Shown here one piece after another: positions 24,543 through 30,794 of a stretch of DNA of 39,469 nt. Position 1 is the stretch's first letter, and every line of letters starts with the position of its first letter. The notes under the pieces are model-generated. The model was given only the letters and a program-made list of their open reading frames with translations, was not told the DNA's origin and ran no database searches. The stretch comes from Gemmatimonadota bacterium (GTDB lineage Bacteria > Gemmatimonadota > Gemmatimonadetes > Gemmatimonadales > Gemmatimonadaceae). The position numbers and the translations under genes are program-made. The stretch lies in the NCBI GenBank assembly GCA_025359135.1, contig JANYHJ010000018.1, positions 1-39,469 of the forward strand. The letters run 5' to 3'.

Positions 24543-24570
24543 GGTAACGATTACCTGACAATACTGTCAG
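24543..24570 (-). terminator. paired small palindromes after the VIT gene, possible terminator or operator
   Basis: GGTAA-CGA-TTACC (24543-24555) abuts CTGACA-ATAC-TGTCAG (24555-24570), which begins 10 bases after the VIT gene stop. On the minus strand the 6-bp hairpin comes first. They could end the six-gene transcript, or form an operator for the glycosyltransferase gene. No long T-run is present. Confidence 0.4.
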
Positions 24571-24580
24571 AATTCCGAGG

Positions 24581-25279
24581 TCAGCTGATCGAGCGTGCGA
24601 TGCCAAAGGCCGCCGCGGCGGCGAGTCCGCCAATGAACGTCGTCTGGAGTGCGCCCTTCCACATCGGCTGCCCCGTGACGCGTGCCTTGATGCCGCCGAA
24701 GATCGCGAGCGCCACGAGCGTGACGAGCACCGACGCCTTGAGCGCAGCCTGCGCATCGCTCAACACGATGTAGGCGCTCAACGGCACGAAGCCGCCGACG
24801 ATGTACGCGCCCGCGATCGTCGCCGCACTCTTCCAGGCGCGTCCCGGCTCCGGTTCCTCGAGGCCGAGCTCGAAGCGCATCATGAAGTTGACCCAGTCCA
24901 CGGGCCGGCGGCGGAGCGACGCCACCACCGTCGACGATTCTTCCTCGGTCAGTCCGTACGTGCGGAAGATCTCCTCGACCTCCTGCGCCTCGCGGTCGGG
25001 CACGCTGATCACTTCGGCCTCTTCGCGCCGCTTCTCGTGCGCGTAATGCTCGGCGTCGCCGCGCGCCGCGAGAAAGCCGCCCAGCCCCATCGCGATCGAG
25101 CCCGCCGCGATCTCGGCCACCCCCGCCGTCACGATCAGGTGCGTCTGCGAGATGGCGCCCGTGAGGCCGGCGGCCAGCGCGAATGGCACCGTGAGTCCGT
25201 CCGACATCCCGATGACAATGTCGCGCACGGCGTTGCCGGCGGTGAAGTGCTCTTCGAGGTGGTCGTGATGATCGTGCAT
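24581..25279 (-). CDS. VIT1/CCC1 family iron/manganese transporter
   Basis: 232 aa from the ATG at 25279 (MHDHHDHLEEHFTAGNAVRD), with the histidine-rich start typical of this family. The signature helix region IVIGMSDGLTVPFALAAGLTGA and GSIAMGLGGFLAARGDAEHY are conserved. The acidic cytoplasmic section EEAEVISVPDREAQEVEEIF corresponds to the metal-binding domain between helices 2 and 3. Two C-terminal helix pairs follow. Members move Fe2+ or Mn2+ out of the cytoplasm. The gene starts 10 nt after the beta-barrel-like gene and is probably the last cistron of the ECF/CBM48 operon, linking the locus to metal balance. Confidence 0.92.
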   Translation of the reverse strand: MHDHHDHLEEHFTAGNAVRDIVIGMSDGLTVPFALAAGLTGAISQTHLIVTAGVAEIAAGSIAMGLGGFLAARGDAEHYAHEKRREEAEVISVPDREAQEVEEIFRTYGLTEEESSTVVASLRRRPVDWVNFMMRFELGLEEPEPGRAWKSAATIAGAYIVGGFVPLSAYIVLSDAQAALKASVLVTLVALAIFGGIKARVTGQPMWKGALQTTFIGGLAAAAAFGIARSIS

Positions 25280-25289
25280 GCATTGCAAC

Positions 25290-26459
25290 CTAAGGCGTCG
25301 CGGCGGGTGACACGATCACCAGCCCGGCCTCGCCGCCGAGCTCGTCGTCGACACGCGGAAGCCCCGCGGGGCTCTGCCACGCTCCACCGTTGACCCGCAC
25401 CGCCACGCGGTGCATGCCCGGCGGCAACGGCACGCGCAGGATGTAGCGCGTGCCCGTCAGCGGCACGTCCACCGGCGTCCACTCCCGGAAGCTCGCGCCG
25501 AATTCCACGCGCGTCCCCGCGGGCGCGGTCACGTCGAGCACGAGCACGGTGCGCCCTGACGCGTCGCGCTCGAGCATCGCCTCGAGTGCGGGAGCGGTGG
25601 CTGGCCTGCGAGGCGTGTGCAACCCACCCGATGCCCACTGCCAGCGGTATCCCGCAGTCACGATCACCCCCTCGGGCGTACCGCGCATCGGATCCGCGAA
25701 CTGTCGGCCGGCGGCGATCGTGAGCGCGCCCTCCGGCGACAGCGGCACCTGCGCGCTCATTCCGTAGCTGACGCTCGAGCCATGCGTCGCCTGGATGCCG
25801 AAGCGGTGTCCAGCCCAGAGCAGCAACTCCAGCGGACCCGGACGAAGCCGCACGCTCGCCGCGAGCTCGCCCAGGTCATACGCCTTGGCCGCGCGCGTCA
25901 GGTAATAGCCGGCATTCTCGAGCAGCGGCCAATCGGCGGTTCGGTAGTGGCGCGCCTCGATCGTGAAGAGCTGTGGCCCGCCGGCGACGCTCAAGCCCGC
26001 TTCGATCGCGGAGTTCGCGCTCGTCGTGACGGAACGTCGCGTGTCGCCCGTCGCGTAGCCCGCGAACCAGGTGGCGCCGAGCAGTCGCACGCGCTGGCGG
26101 GCCGACACGAACCGGCTCGTGGCGCTGCTGCCGAGCGAACCGCCGATGCCCCCACTCACGTCCGTGCTCCAGCCGATCACGCTTATCGGCGCGAACGTCA
26201 GTCCGGTCGCGAGGTACATCGCGGGATCGAGCTCGGCTTCCTGCGCCACCGAGCCTTGCAGGAGCCAGCTCAGTCGCTCCCCGCTCACGCGCAGCGCAGA
26301 GCTCACATACCCGAATGCGGACGGCAGGCTGAGCTCGGGCGAGAGGCGCCCCACGCCGCCGTCAAGCTGCACCTCCACGCGCTGGGCGCAAAGCGGCGTC
26401 GCGACCGCGCACCCGGCGATCATGAGCGCGACTCTCCACGTCACACGCACGAGCGGCAC
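25290..26459 (-). CDS. beta-barrel-like exported protein with C-terminal CBM48-like domain
   Basis: 389 aa from a GTG at 26459. The signal ends TPLCA before Gln26. Residues about 27-285 alternate short amphipathic strands (LSWLLQGSVAQ, LELLLWAGHRFGIQ, VIVTAGYRWQW) as expected of an outer-membrane barrel, with no other recognisable domain. Residues about 302-384 resemble an AMPK/CBM48 glycogen-recognition fold: VEFGASFREWTPVDVPL then LPPGMHRVAVRVNGGAWQSP. The same order of features occurs in the membrane protein encoded at 27200-27826. I infer a surface glucan-binding or uptake component. It follows the helical-protein gene by 63 nt and precedes the VIT gene by 10 nt. Confidence 0.8.
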   Translation of the reverse strand: MPLVRVTWRVALMIAGCAVATPLCAQRVEVQLDGGVGRLSPELSLPSAFGYVSSALRVSGERLSWLLQGSVAQEAELDPAMYLATGLTFAPISVIGWSTDVSGGIGGSLGSSATSRFVSARQRVRLLGATWFAGYATGDTRRSVTTSANSAIEAGLSVAGGPQLFTIEARHYRTADWPLLENAGYYLTRAAKAYDLGELAASVRLRPGPLELLLWAGHRFGIQATHGSSVSYGMSAQVPLSPEGALTIAAGRQFADPMRGTPEGVIVTAGYRWQWASGGLHTPRRPATAPALEAMLERDASGRTVLVLDVTAPAGTRVEFGASFREWTPVDVPLTGTRYILRVPLPPGMHRVAVRVNGGAWQSPAGLPRVDDELGGEAGLVIVSPAATP

Positions 26460-26522
26460 ACGGGCGGCATGGGGCCAAGATACCCCAGCCTCACGGCATC
26501 GTGCCGCCCCGTCGTGCGGAGG

Positions 26523-27203
26523 CTACGGTCGCGGGTGCGCCGGCGTGAGCGGTGGCGTGGGCGGTAGCGTCGCCCCCCCCACGCCTGTGCTGTTCGTGAG
26601 CGCGCCTGCGCCCGTGTTCATGTTCGTGCGCAGCATGATCGCGACGTCGGGCGCGATGCCCGCAGCTACGTCGGCTTGCACCAGCGCCGTGAAGGCCACG
26701 AGTTGCGACGCGGTCGCACCGCGCTCGAGCAACAGGCGCACCTGCGCAATCGCCCGCGTCACCGGCACGCCACTGGCCACCAGCTGCGTCATCACGCCAA
26801 GCGGCACGGTGAGCGGCGTGCTCGGCCAGCGCGTGCGCAAGTCGCGCAGGGCGGTGGCGTTGACGCCGGCTTGCAGTGCGCCTGCGCCCGCGGCCACTTC
26901 GTCGGCCGACGTGGCGGCGGCCAATGCGTCGTTCGCGACGCCGAGTCGTTGGCCGAGCTGCGCGACGGCCTGCGCGATGCGCGGCGCGCTCGCCTGCTTG
27001 GCGAGGCCTTCGCGGACTTTGGTGAGGAGCGGCGCCGTGGGCACGCCCTTCGCGTCGGCCTGCGCGAGGCTCGCGCGGATCGATTCGCGTGACGAGGCGT
27101 CGGCAATGGCGTCGACGGCGCGCTCCTGCGCTGCGAGCGGCGCCACGCGCGAGGACGCGAGCACGACGACCAGCGCGAACACGCTTCCGCGTACGCGCCT
27201 CAT
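26523..27203 (-). CDS. exported alpha-helical protein of the ECF/CBM48 locus, family unknown
   Basis: 226 aa starting MRRVRGSVFALVVVLASSRVAPLAA, cut before Gln26. The ATG at 27203 overlaps the stop of the CBM48 membrane protein by four bases (ATGA). The mature part is alanine-rich and predicted helical: IRASLAQADAKGVPTAPLLTKVREGL, IAQAVAQLGQRLGVANDAL, SADEVAAGAGAL. The C-terminal tail is low-complexity, GVGGATLPPTPPLTPAHPRP, and its coding strand includes a run of eight G (26573-26580). I recognise no family. Position and export suggest a periplasmic partner between the CBM48 membrane protein and the barrel protein. Confidence 0.82.
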   Translation of the reverse strand: MRRVRGSVFALVVVLASSRVAPLAAQERAVDAIADASSRESIRASLAQADAKGVPTAPLLTKVREGLAKQASAPRIAQAVAQLGQRLGVANDALAAATSADEVAAGAGALQAGVNATALRDLRTRWPSTPLTVPLGVMTQLVASGVPVTRAIAQVRLLLERGATASQLVAFTALVQADVAAGIAPDVAIMLRTNMNTGAGALTNSTGVGGATLPPTPPLTPAHPRP

Positions 27204-27826
27204 GGCGCCTGCACGAACAACACCGACTGCGGCTTGCCGAAGTCGTCGTCCTTGGCGCGCGTCGCGCGCGGATCCGCGACCCAGCGCGCGCCGTCCACGA
27301 GGAGCGCATACGCGTGACGGCCCGGCGGGATCAGCACCAGTGCGCTCCACGGCTGTCCCGCTTCGAGGCGCCGCATCGGCGTGGCGGTGGGCTGCCAATC
27401 ATTGAAGTCGCCCACGACCGAGACCGATCGCGCATCGGGCGCGTCGAACACCAGTTGCACGGCCACGAGCGCGCCGTGCGCGTTCGCTGCCTGCAGCGGC
27501 GGAGCGGTTGCTGCGGCGGTGGATGCGCCGCCAGCCGCTGCGGCCGGCGGCTGCGTCACCGATGGCGCGTTCGCGTCCGGACGCAACGCGCCGCGCGCGA
27601 CGAAGCCGATCACCAGCGTCGCGGCCGCGAGCGCTCCCGCGCGTGCGAGCGAGAGCGATGGCGTGCCGATCCACTCGCCGAAACGCGCCCACGCCGAAGG
27701 CGGCCGCCGATGTGCCGTGGCGGCGAGCACCCGCGCGATCGACGACGGCGCCACGCTCGGCAGCGGCGTCAGCACCGCGCGCATCCGTTCGATCGTCTCG
27801 TCCCGCTGCTCCCTCTGGTCATCCAT
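27200..27826 (-). CDS. single-pass membrane protein with periplasmic CBM48/AMPK glycogen-recognition domain, putative anti-sigma factor
   Basis: 208 aa from the ATG at 27826, inside the last codons of the sigma gene. Residues 1-58 are charged and cytoplasmic (MDDQREQRDETIERM); one helix at about 60-80 (LARAGALAAATLVIGFVARG) crosses the membrane; an Ala/Pro linker follows to 117. Residues 118-206 are a CBM48-like E-set domain with VSVVGDFNDWQPTATPM (GDFNDW 139-144), Trp160, IPPGRHAYALLVDGARWVADP. This motif set binds glycogen or other alpha-glucans in AMPK-beta and isoamylase-type proteins. No zinc anti-sigma motif HxxxCxxC is present. Overlap with the sigma gene suggests it holds the sigma factor and senses a periplasmic glucan; inference. 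Confidence 0.87.
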   Translation of the reverse strand: MDDQREQRDETIERMRAVLTPLPSVAPSSIARVLAATAHRRPPSAWARFGEWIGTPSLSLARAGALAAATLVIGFVARGALRPDANAPSVTQPPAAAAGGASTAAATAPPLQAANAHGALVAVQLVFDAPDARSVSVVGDFNDWQPTATPMRRLEAGQPWSALVLIPPGRHAYALLVDGARWVADPRATRAKDDDFGKPQSVLFVQAP

Positions 27827-28367
27827 GTGTCATCGCCTCGTCCAGCAGGGTTCGCAGGGCATCGCATGCCCGCTTCACTCTCATCCGCACCGCCGACAGG
27901 CCCACGCCCGTGGCGGCCGCAATCTCGTCGTACTCGAGCTCTTCCACGTGTCGCAGCAGGAACGCTTCCCGCTGTTCGCTCGGCAGCTGCGCGAGCGCGT
28001 GCCGCACTTCGGTCGACCATTCGTCCATCGTGACCGCCGGCGTCGCTGCATCAGCCGGCAACTCACCGACCTCGATCAGCGCCCGGAAGCGCCCGCGTTT
28101 CACCTGCGCCGAACGGCAGCGGTTGGCGAGGATCCGGAAGAACCACGGGTCGAACGGCGCGCCCTCGATGAAGCGCGGCAGCGCATCGTGTACGCGCAAC
28201 CAGCTGTCCTGCACCGCCTCCTCCGCGTCGTGCGCATCGCCGAGCATCTGCGTGGCGAATCGCAGCGCGCGTGGATAGTACGCGTCCACGAGGGACGCGA
28301 ACGCGACCTGGTCCCCCGCGCTGGCGCGCGCGAGCAGCGCCCCGTCTGGGCCTCGGCGTTCGTTCAG
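27819..28367 (-). CDS. ECF-type RNA polymerase sigma factor, probable CTG start
   Basis: 182 aa if begun at the CTG at 28367. Region sigma-2 is ASAGDQVAFASLVDAYYPRALRFA through DAEEAVQDSWLRVHDALP and PFDPWFFRILANRCRS (about 16-90). Region sigma-4 is LAQLPSEQREAFLLRHVEELEYDEIAAATGVGLSAVRMRVKRA (about 126-167), a clear helix-turn-helix. No ATG, GTG or TTG lies between the first conserved residue and GTG codons at 28436/28439 inside the upstream lipoprotein gene. The CTG has AGGTGAGG five bases upstream and overlaps that gene's TGA as CTGA. It directs transcription of an envelope-related regulon; its target promoters are unknown. The next gene overlaps it by eight bases. Confidence 0.92.
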   Translation of the reverse strand: MNERRGPDGALLARASAGDQVAFASLVDAYYPRALRFATQMLGDAHDAEEAVQDSWLRVHDALPRFIEGAPFDPWFFRILANRCRSAQVKRGRFRALIEVGELPADAATPAVTMDEWSTEVRHALAQLPSEQREAFLLRHVEELEYDEIAAATGVGLSAVRMRVKRACDALRTLLDEAMTHG

Positions 28368-28753
28368 TCGAGCCTCACCTGCTTCGATTGGATGGAGCTG
28401 TCGATCCGGTCGTTCGGCCCTGGTGCAAACTGCCACCACATCATCGAGATGTCCGTGGTGCCCGCGCTGAATCCGATGATGGTGGTCATCGGCACCGTGA
28501 GCGTCTGCCCCGCCGCGACGCCCAAGCACGTCGTGTCGCACGGTGCGAAGAGCATGAGCGGCTGAACCCCGGCGTCCACCAGGAAGAAGCGCACGAGCGT
28601 CGCGCCCCGGTTCTTCACGACGATACTGGTCCGCGCCGACGTGATCTCGATGGCGGCGGCGCCGGTCAGGATATCGGGCGACGACGTGGGCGAGCCGGTG
28701 CACGCGGCGAGCGCGAGTGACACGAACAGCAGCGGTAGGCGACGCATGGGCAT
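28364..28753 (-). CDS. small lipoprotein heading the ECF/CBM48 operon
   Basis: 129 aa from the ATG at 28753 (an ATG at 28747 is equally possible). The signal MPMRRLPLLFVSLALAAC ends in a good lipobox (LAAC, Cys18). The mature part is a small beta-rich protein: AAIEITSARTSIVVKNRG, TLVRFFLVDAG, LFAPCDTTCLGVAAGQTLTVPMTTI, with two extra cysteines four residues apart (PCDTTC). No family recognised. Its TGA overlaps the CTG of the sigma factor gene, so the two are translationally linked. A lipoprotein upstream of an ECF sigma gene could be an envelope sensor or a target; only position supports this. Confidence 0.82.
   Translation of the reverse strand: MPMRRLPLLFVSLALAACTGSPTSSPDILTGAAAIEITSARTSIVVKNRGATLVRFFLVDAGVQPLMLFAPCDTTCLGVAAGQTLTVPMTTIIGFSAGTTDISMMWWQFAPGPNDRIDSSIQSKQVRLD
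28373..28380 (-). promoter_or_regulatory. Shine-Dalgarno fixing a CTG start for the sigma factor gene
   Basis: On the minus strand AGGTGAGG is followed by CTCGA and then CTG (28367). The near-perfect anti-16S match and 5-nt spacing favour CTG over the GTG codons at 28436/28439, which have no such sequence. It lies inside the last codons of the lipoprotein gene. Confidence 0.6.
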
Positions 28754-28770
28754 GCTGCATAAGGATTGGA

Positions 28771-28837
28771 GGTCACCGGGGAATCGGCAACCGGTCACGC
28801 CCAGCCATACCCCGCCGCGGCAGCGGGTGTCACCGGG
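28771..28837. promoter_or_regulatory. repeated GTCAC boxes in the divergent MarR / ECF-operon promoter region
   Basis: GGTCACCGGG (28771-28780), CCGGTCACG (28791-28799) and TGTCACCGGG (28828-28837) recur in the 145-base gap between the ECF-operon lipoprotein (start 28753) and the MarR gene (start 28899). Spacings are 22 and 35 bases. They could be regulator sites for either gene; no consensus proves it. Confidence 0.25.
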
Positions 28838-28898
28838 CGGCGGCGCGGTGGGCGCCACGCACGATTGGCACGCGGCGATTCAGGCGTAGATTGGCGCC

Positions 28899-29393
28899 AT
28901 GGCCGCCGCTCGCCGCACCGCTCGCACACGCCACGAGAACGACGCGCTCCGTCACCTCCGGGCGATCGTGGCCGAGCTCTCGGCGAGCGCCCGCTCGCTG
29001 GAGAAGCGGACCGGCGTGACCAACGCCCAGCTCTTCGTGCTGCAGTCGCTCGCGGCCGCCCCCGGGCCGCTCACGATCGGTGAACTGCGACGCACGGTCC
29101 AGAGCGGGCAGAGCGCGGTCTCGCTCATCGTCGCCCGGCTCGAGCGCGCGGGGTTGGTGACGCGCGGAACGGCCGCGCACGATCGGAGGAGGCGCGCCGT
29201 TGCGCTGACCGCGAAAGGTGCGCGCATCGCCAGGCGCGGACCGACGCCGCCACTCGCGCGCGTCATGGACGGATTGGCCGACCTCCGTGAATCCGAGCTG
29301 CGCCAACTCGCCGTCGGACTCGAAGCGCTGGCCACCGCGATCGGTGCAGCGAGCGACGATCCACCGCCGATGTTCGAAGGGCCGGCGCGCTAG
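28899..29393 (+). CDS. MarR family transcriptional regulator
   Basis: 164 aa. Helix alpha-1 (HENDALRHLRAIVAELSASARSLEKRTG) is the dimer arm, followed by TNAQLFVLQSLAAAPGPLTIGELRRTVQSGQSAVSLIVARLERAGLVTRG, the winged helix, and the wing AHDRRRRAVALTAKGARIARRG. Members are dimeric repressors that respond to phenolic compounds, oxidants or antibiotics. It starts 145 nt from the divergent ECF-operon lipoprotein gene, so control of that operon or of itself is possible. A 12-bp palindrome of MarR-box style lies about 400 bases downstream at 29805. No typical oxidant-sensing cysteine is visible in the domain. Confidence 0.93.
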   Translation: MAAARRTARTRHENDALRHLRAIVAELSASARSLEKRTGVTNAQLFVLQSLAAAPGPLTIGELRRTVQSGQSAVSLIVARLERAGLVTRGTAAHDRRRRAVALTAKGARIARRGPTPPLARVMDGLADLRESELRQLAVGLEALATAIGAASDDPPPMFEGPAR

Positions 29394-29415
29394 CGGTCGC
29401 TACCGGACAGGTTGT

Positions 29416-29790
29416 TCACGGCTTGAGAGGCGACTGAGTGGTGGTCGCGTCGCTGGTCGCATCCTGCGGCATCGCGGCGCCCGCGTCGCCGTTCCCCGGT
29501 CTGTCGGGCGCGTCGTAGTACGTCCAGGGCTTGGCCACCAGCCGCATGACGCGCGTCGCGCGGCGGAACAGCCCCGACGCGCCCGTGACACCGATGGACA
29601 CGAGCGAGCGCTCGAGCAGCCAGCTCAACCCCCAGAGCGGCACCGCGGCCACCACCACGAACGGCCAGCAGATCATGCCCACGATCACCGCCAGGAAGAC
29701 CACCGGCGCGAGGATCATGCACGGCCCGACGGCCGGCAGGATCACGCCGCGATAACGCGGGATTAGCACGGGACGGCGGCGGATGGTCAC
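29416..29790 (-). CDS. small membrane protein, family unknown
   Basis: 124 aa from a GTG at 29790 (reads MTIRRRPVLIPRYRG). Two hydrophobic segments are clear, about 15-40 (VILPAVGPCMILAPVVFLAVIVGMI) and 41-60 (CWPFVVVAAVPLWGLSWLLE). The remainder is a basic loop and a polar, low-complexity tail. No family recognised. It is convergent with the MarR gene (22 nt apart) and divergent from the Pal-like lipoprotein gene, sharing the 12-bp palindrome in its promoter region. Confidence 0.75.
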   Translation of the reverse strand: MTIRRRPVLIPRYRGVILPAVGPCMILAPVVFLAVIVGMICWPFVVVAAVPLWGLSWLLERSLVSIGVTGASGLFRRATRVMRLVAKPWTYYDAPDRPGNGDAGAAMPQDATSDATTTQSPLKP

Positions 29791-29804
29791 GCGGGGGAAC
29801 TTAT

Positions 29805-29816
29805 ATTGACGTCAAT
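29805..29816. promoter_or_regulatory. 12-bp perfect palindrome ATTGACGTCAAT in divergent promoter region
   Basis: This perfect palindrome lies 15 bases before the membrane-protein start (29790) and 55 before the Pal-like gene (29871). On the minus strand it is followed by TATAAG, a possible -10 element. Symmetric TTGA...TCAA sites are typical of MarR-family dimers, and a MarR gene is close by. Binding is inferred. Confidence 0.45.
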
Positions 29817-29870
29817 GTGTATGGCACTGCGGGCGACCATGCCCGACCCACGCCAACCTGGGAGCTGCTC

Positions 29871-30464
29871 ATGAGACTTCATCTCGCCGCCGCGTCGCTG
29901 GCCGCCTGCGCGCTCGCTGCCTGCGCCTCCGCACCGCCCGCCGTCAGTCCGGCCGCGACCACGCCGGCGCCCGTGGCCGCCTTCACCGCCGCACCGGCCG
30001 CGCCATCGCGCGCGAACGCCAACTCGGCCGCCGATGAAGCCGCGGCCCGCGCCGCGCGCGACGCCAGCCGCCGGAAATCCGAGGCCGACGCCGATCGCAC
30101 GACGCTCGCGTCCGTGCTCTACTTCGAATACGATCGCGACGAGCTGCGCGCGGAGACCGCCAGTGCGCTCGAGCAGGTGGCCGACGTCCTGCGTCGGCGT
30201 CCGCAGCTGGCGATTCGCCTCAACGGGCACGCCGACGAACGTGGCAGCGACGAGTACAACCTCGCCCTCGGCCAACGGCGCGCCGCGGTCGCGAAGCGCT
30301 GGCTCGTGGATCACGGCATCGACGCCGAACGGGTGGCCATCACGAGCTTCGGTCGCGAGCGCCCGGTCTGCACCGAGAATGTCGAGGCCTGCTGGCAGCG
30401 CAATCGTCGCGACGAAGTGATGGTCACGAGGGGCGACGACCTGATCGTCGGACCCACGTCCTGA
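29871..30464 (+). CDS. Pal/OmpA-family peptidoglycan-associated lipoprotein
   Basis: 197 aa; GGAG six bases ahead supports the ATG at 29871. The signal carries two LAAC motifs (Cys13 and Cys18); the second gives the more usual signal length. After an Ala/Pro-rich linker and a charged helix (about 50-75), the OmpA C-terminal domain begins at VLYFEYDRDELR. Its peptidoglycan-binding region is LNGHADERGSDEYNLALGQRRA, then VDHGIDAERVAITSFGRERPVC. Pal anchors the outer membrane to peptidoglycan and works with Tol proteins, but no tolB gene is adjacent, so this may be an additional Pal-like protein. The C-terminus (DDLIVGPTS) is ordinary. Confidence 0.93.
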   Translation: MRLHLAAASLAACALAACASAPPAVSPAATTPAPVAAFTAAPAAPSRANANSAADEAAARAARDASRRKSEADADRTTLASVLYFEYDRDELRAETASALEQVADVLRRRPQLAIRLNGHADERGSDEYNLALGQRRAAVAKRWLVDHGIDAERVAITSFGRERPVCTENVEACWQRNRRDEVMVTRGDDLIVGPTS

Positions 30465-30471
30465 GCGGCGC

Positions 30472-30792
30472 TTACGCGCGTACGGCCCCGATCACGCGGC
30501 CCGAGCGGCAGTCGACGCGCAGCAGTTCCGTCACGCGCATGCCGTACGCATCCACGGGATCGGGGCGGTAGTCACCGCGCCCGGATTGCGAACGCACCAG
30601 CGTCAGCGTGATCCGCGATGATGGGACGCGGAGTGGCGTCGCGCAGGCGTTGGTCGGGTCGCCGGTCACCGCGCCCGTGAGGGCCACGGGTGCGCCGCTC
30701 AGCGCGCGTGCCGACGCATCCTCCGGAACCTGAGTGGCAGCGGCGGCGCATCCGCCCGCGAGAACGAACAGCGCCGCCACCACCCTCCGCAC
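30472..30792 (-). CDS. small lipoprotein downstream of gamma-glutamyltransferase
   Basis: 106 aa from a GTG at 30792, two bases after the GGT stop, so the pair is probably one transcript. The signal VRRVVAALFVLAGGC has a lipobox with Cys15. The mature part has SGAPVALTGAVTGDPTNACATPL, RITLTLVRSQSGRGDYRPDP and MRVTELLRVDCRSGRVIG, a beta-rich protein with two further cysteines. No family recognised. It converges with the Pal-like gene (7 nt between stops). Confidence 0.75.
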   Translation of the reverse strand: MRRVVAALFVLAGGCAAAATQVPEDASARALSGAPVALTGAVTGDPTNACATPLRVPSSRITLTLVRSQSGRGDYRPDPVDAYGMRVTELLRVDCRSGRVIGAVRA

Positions 30793-30794
30793 GC

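Noticed and set aside
24555-24570. CTG-N10-CAG resembling a LexA box
   Set aside because: The inner bases (CTGA...TCAG) do not match the enterobacterial SOS consensus, and LexA sites differ between phyla; the neighbours are not repair genes.
28368-28760. Extended N-terminus for the ECF sigma factor reaching to 28760
   Set aside because: The upstream part is antisense or off-frame reading of the lipoprotein gene, His/Arg-rich, and sigma-2 conservation begins only after the CTG at 28367.
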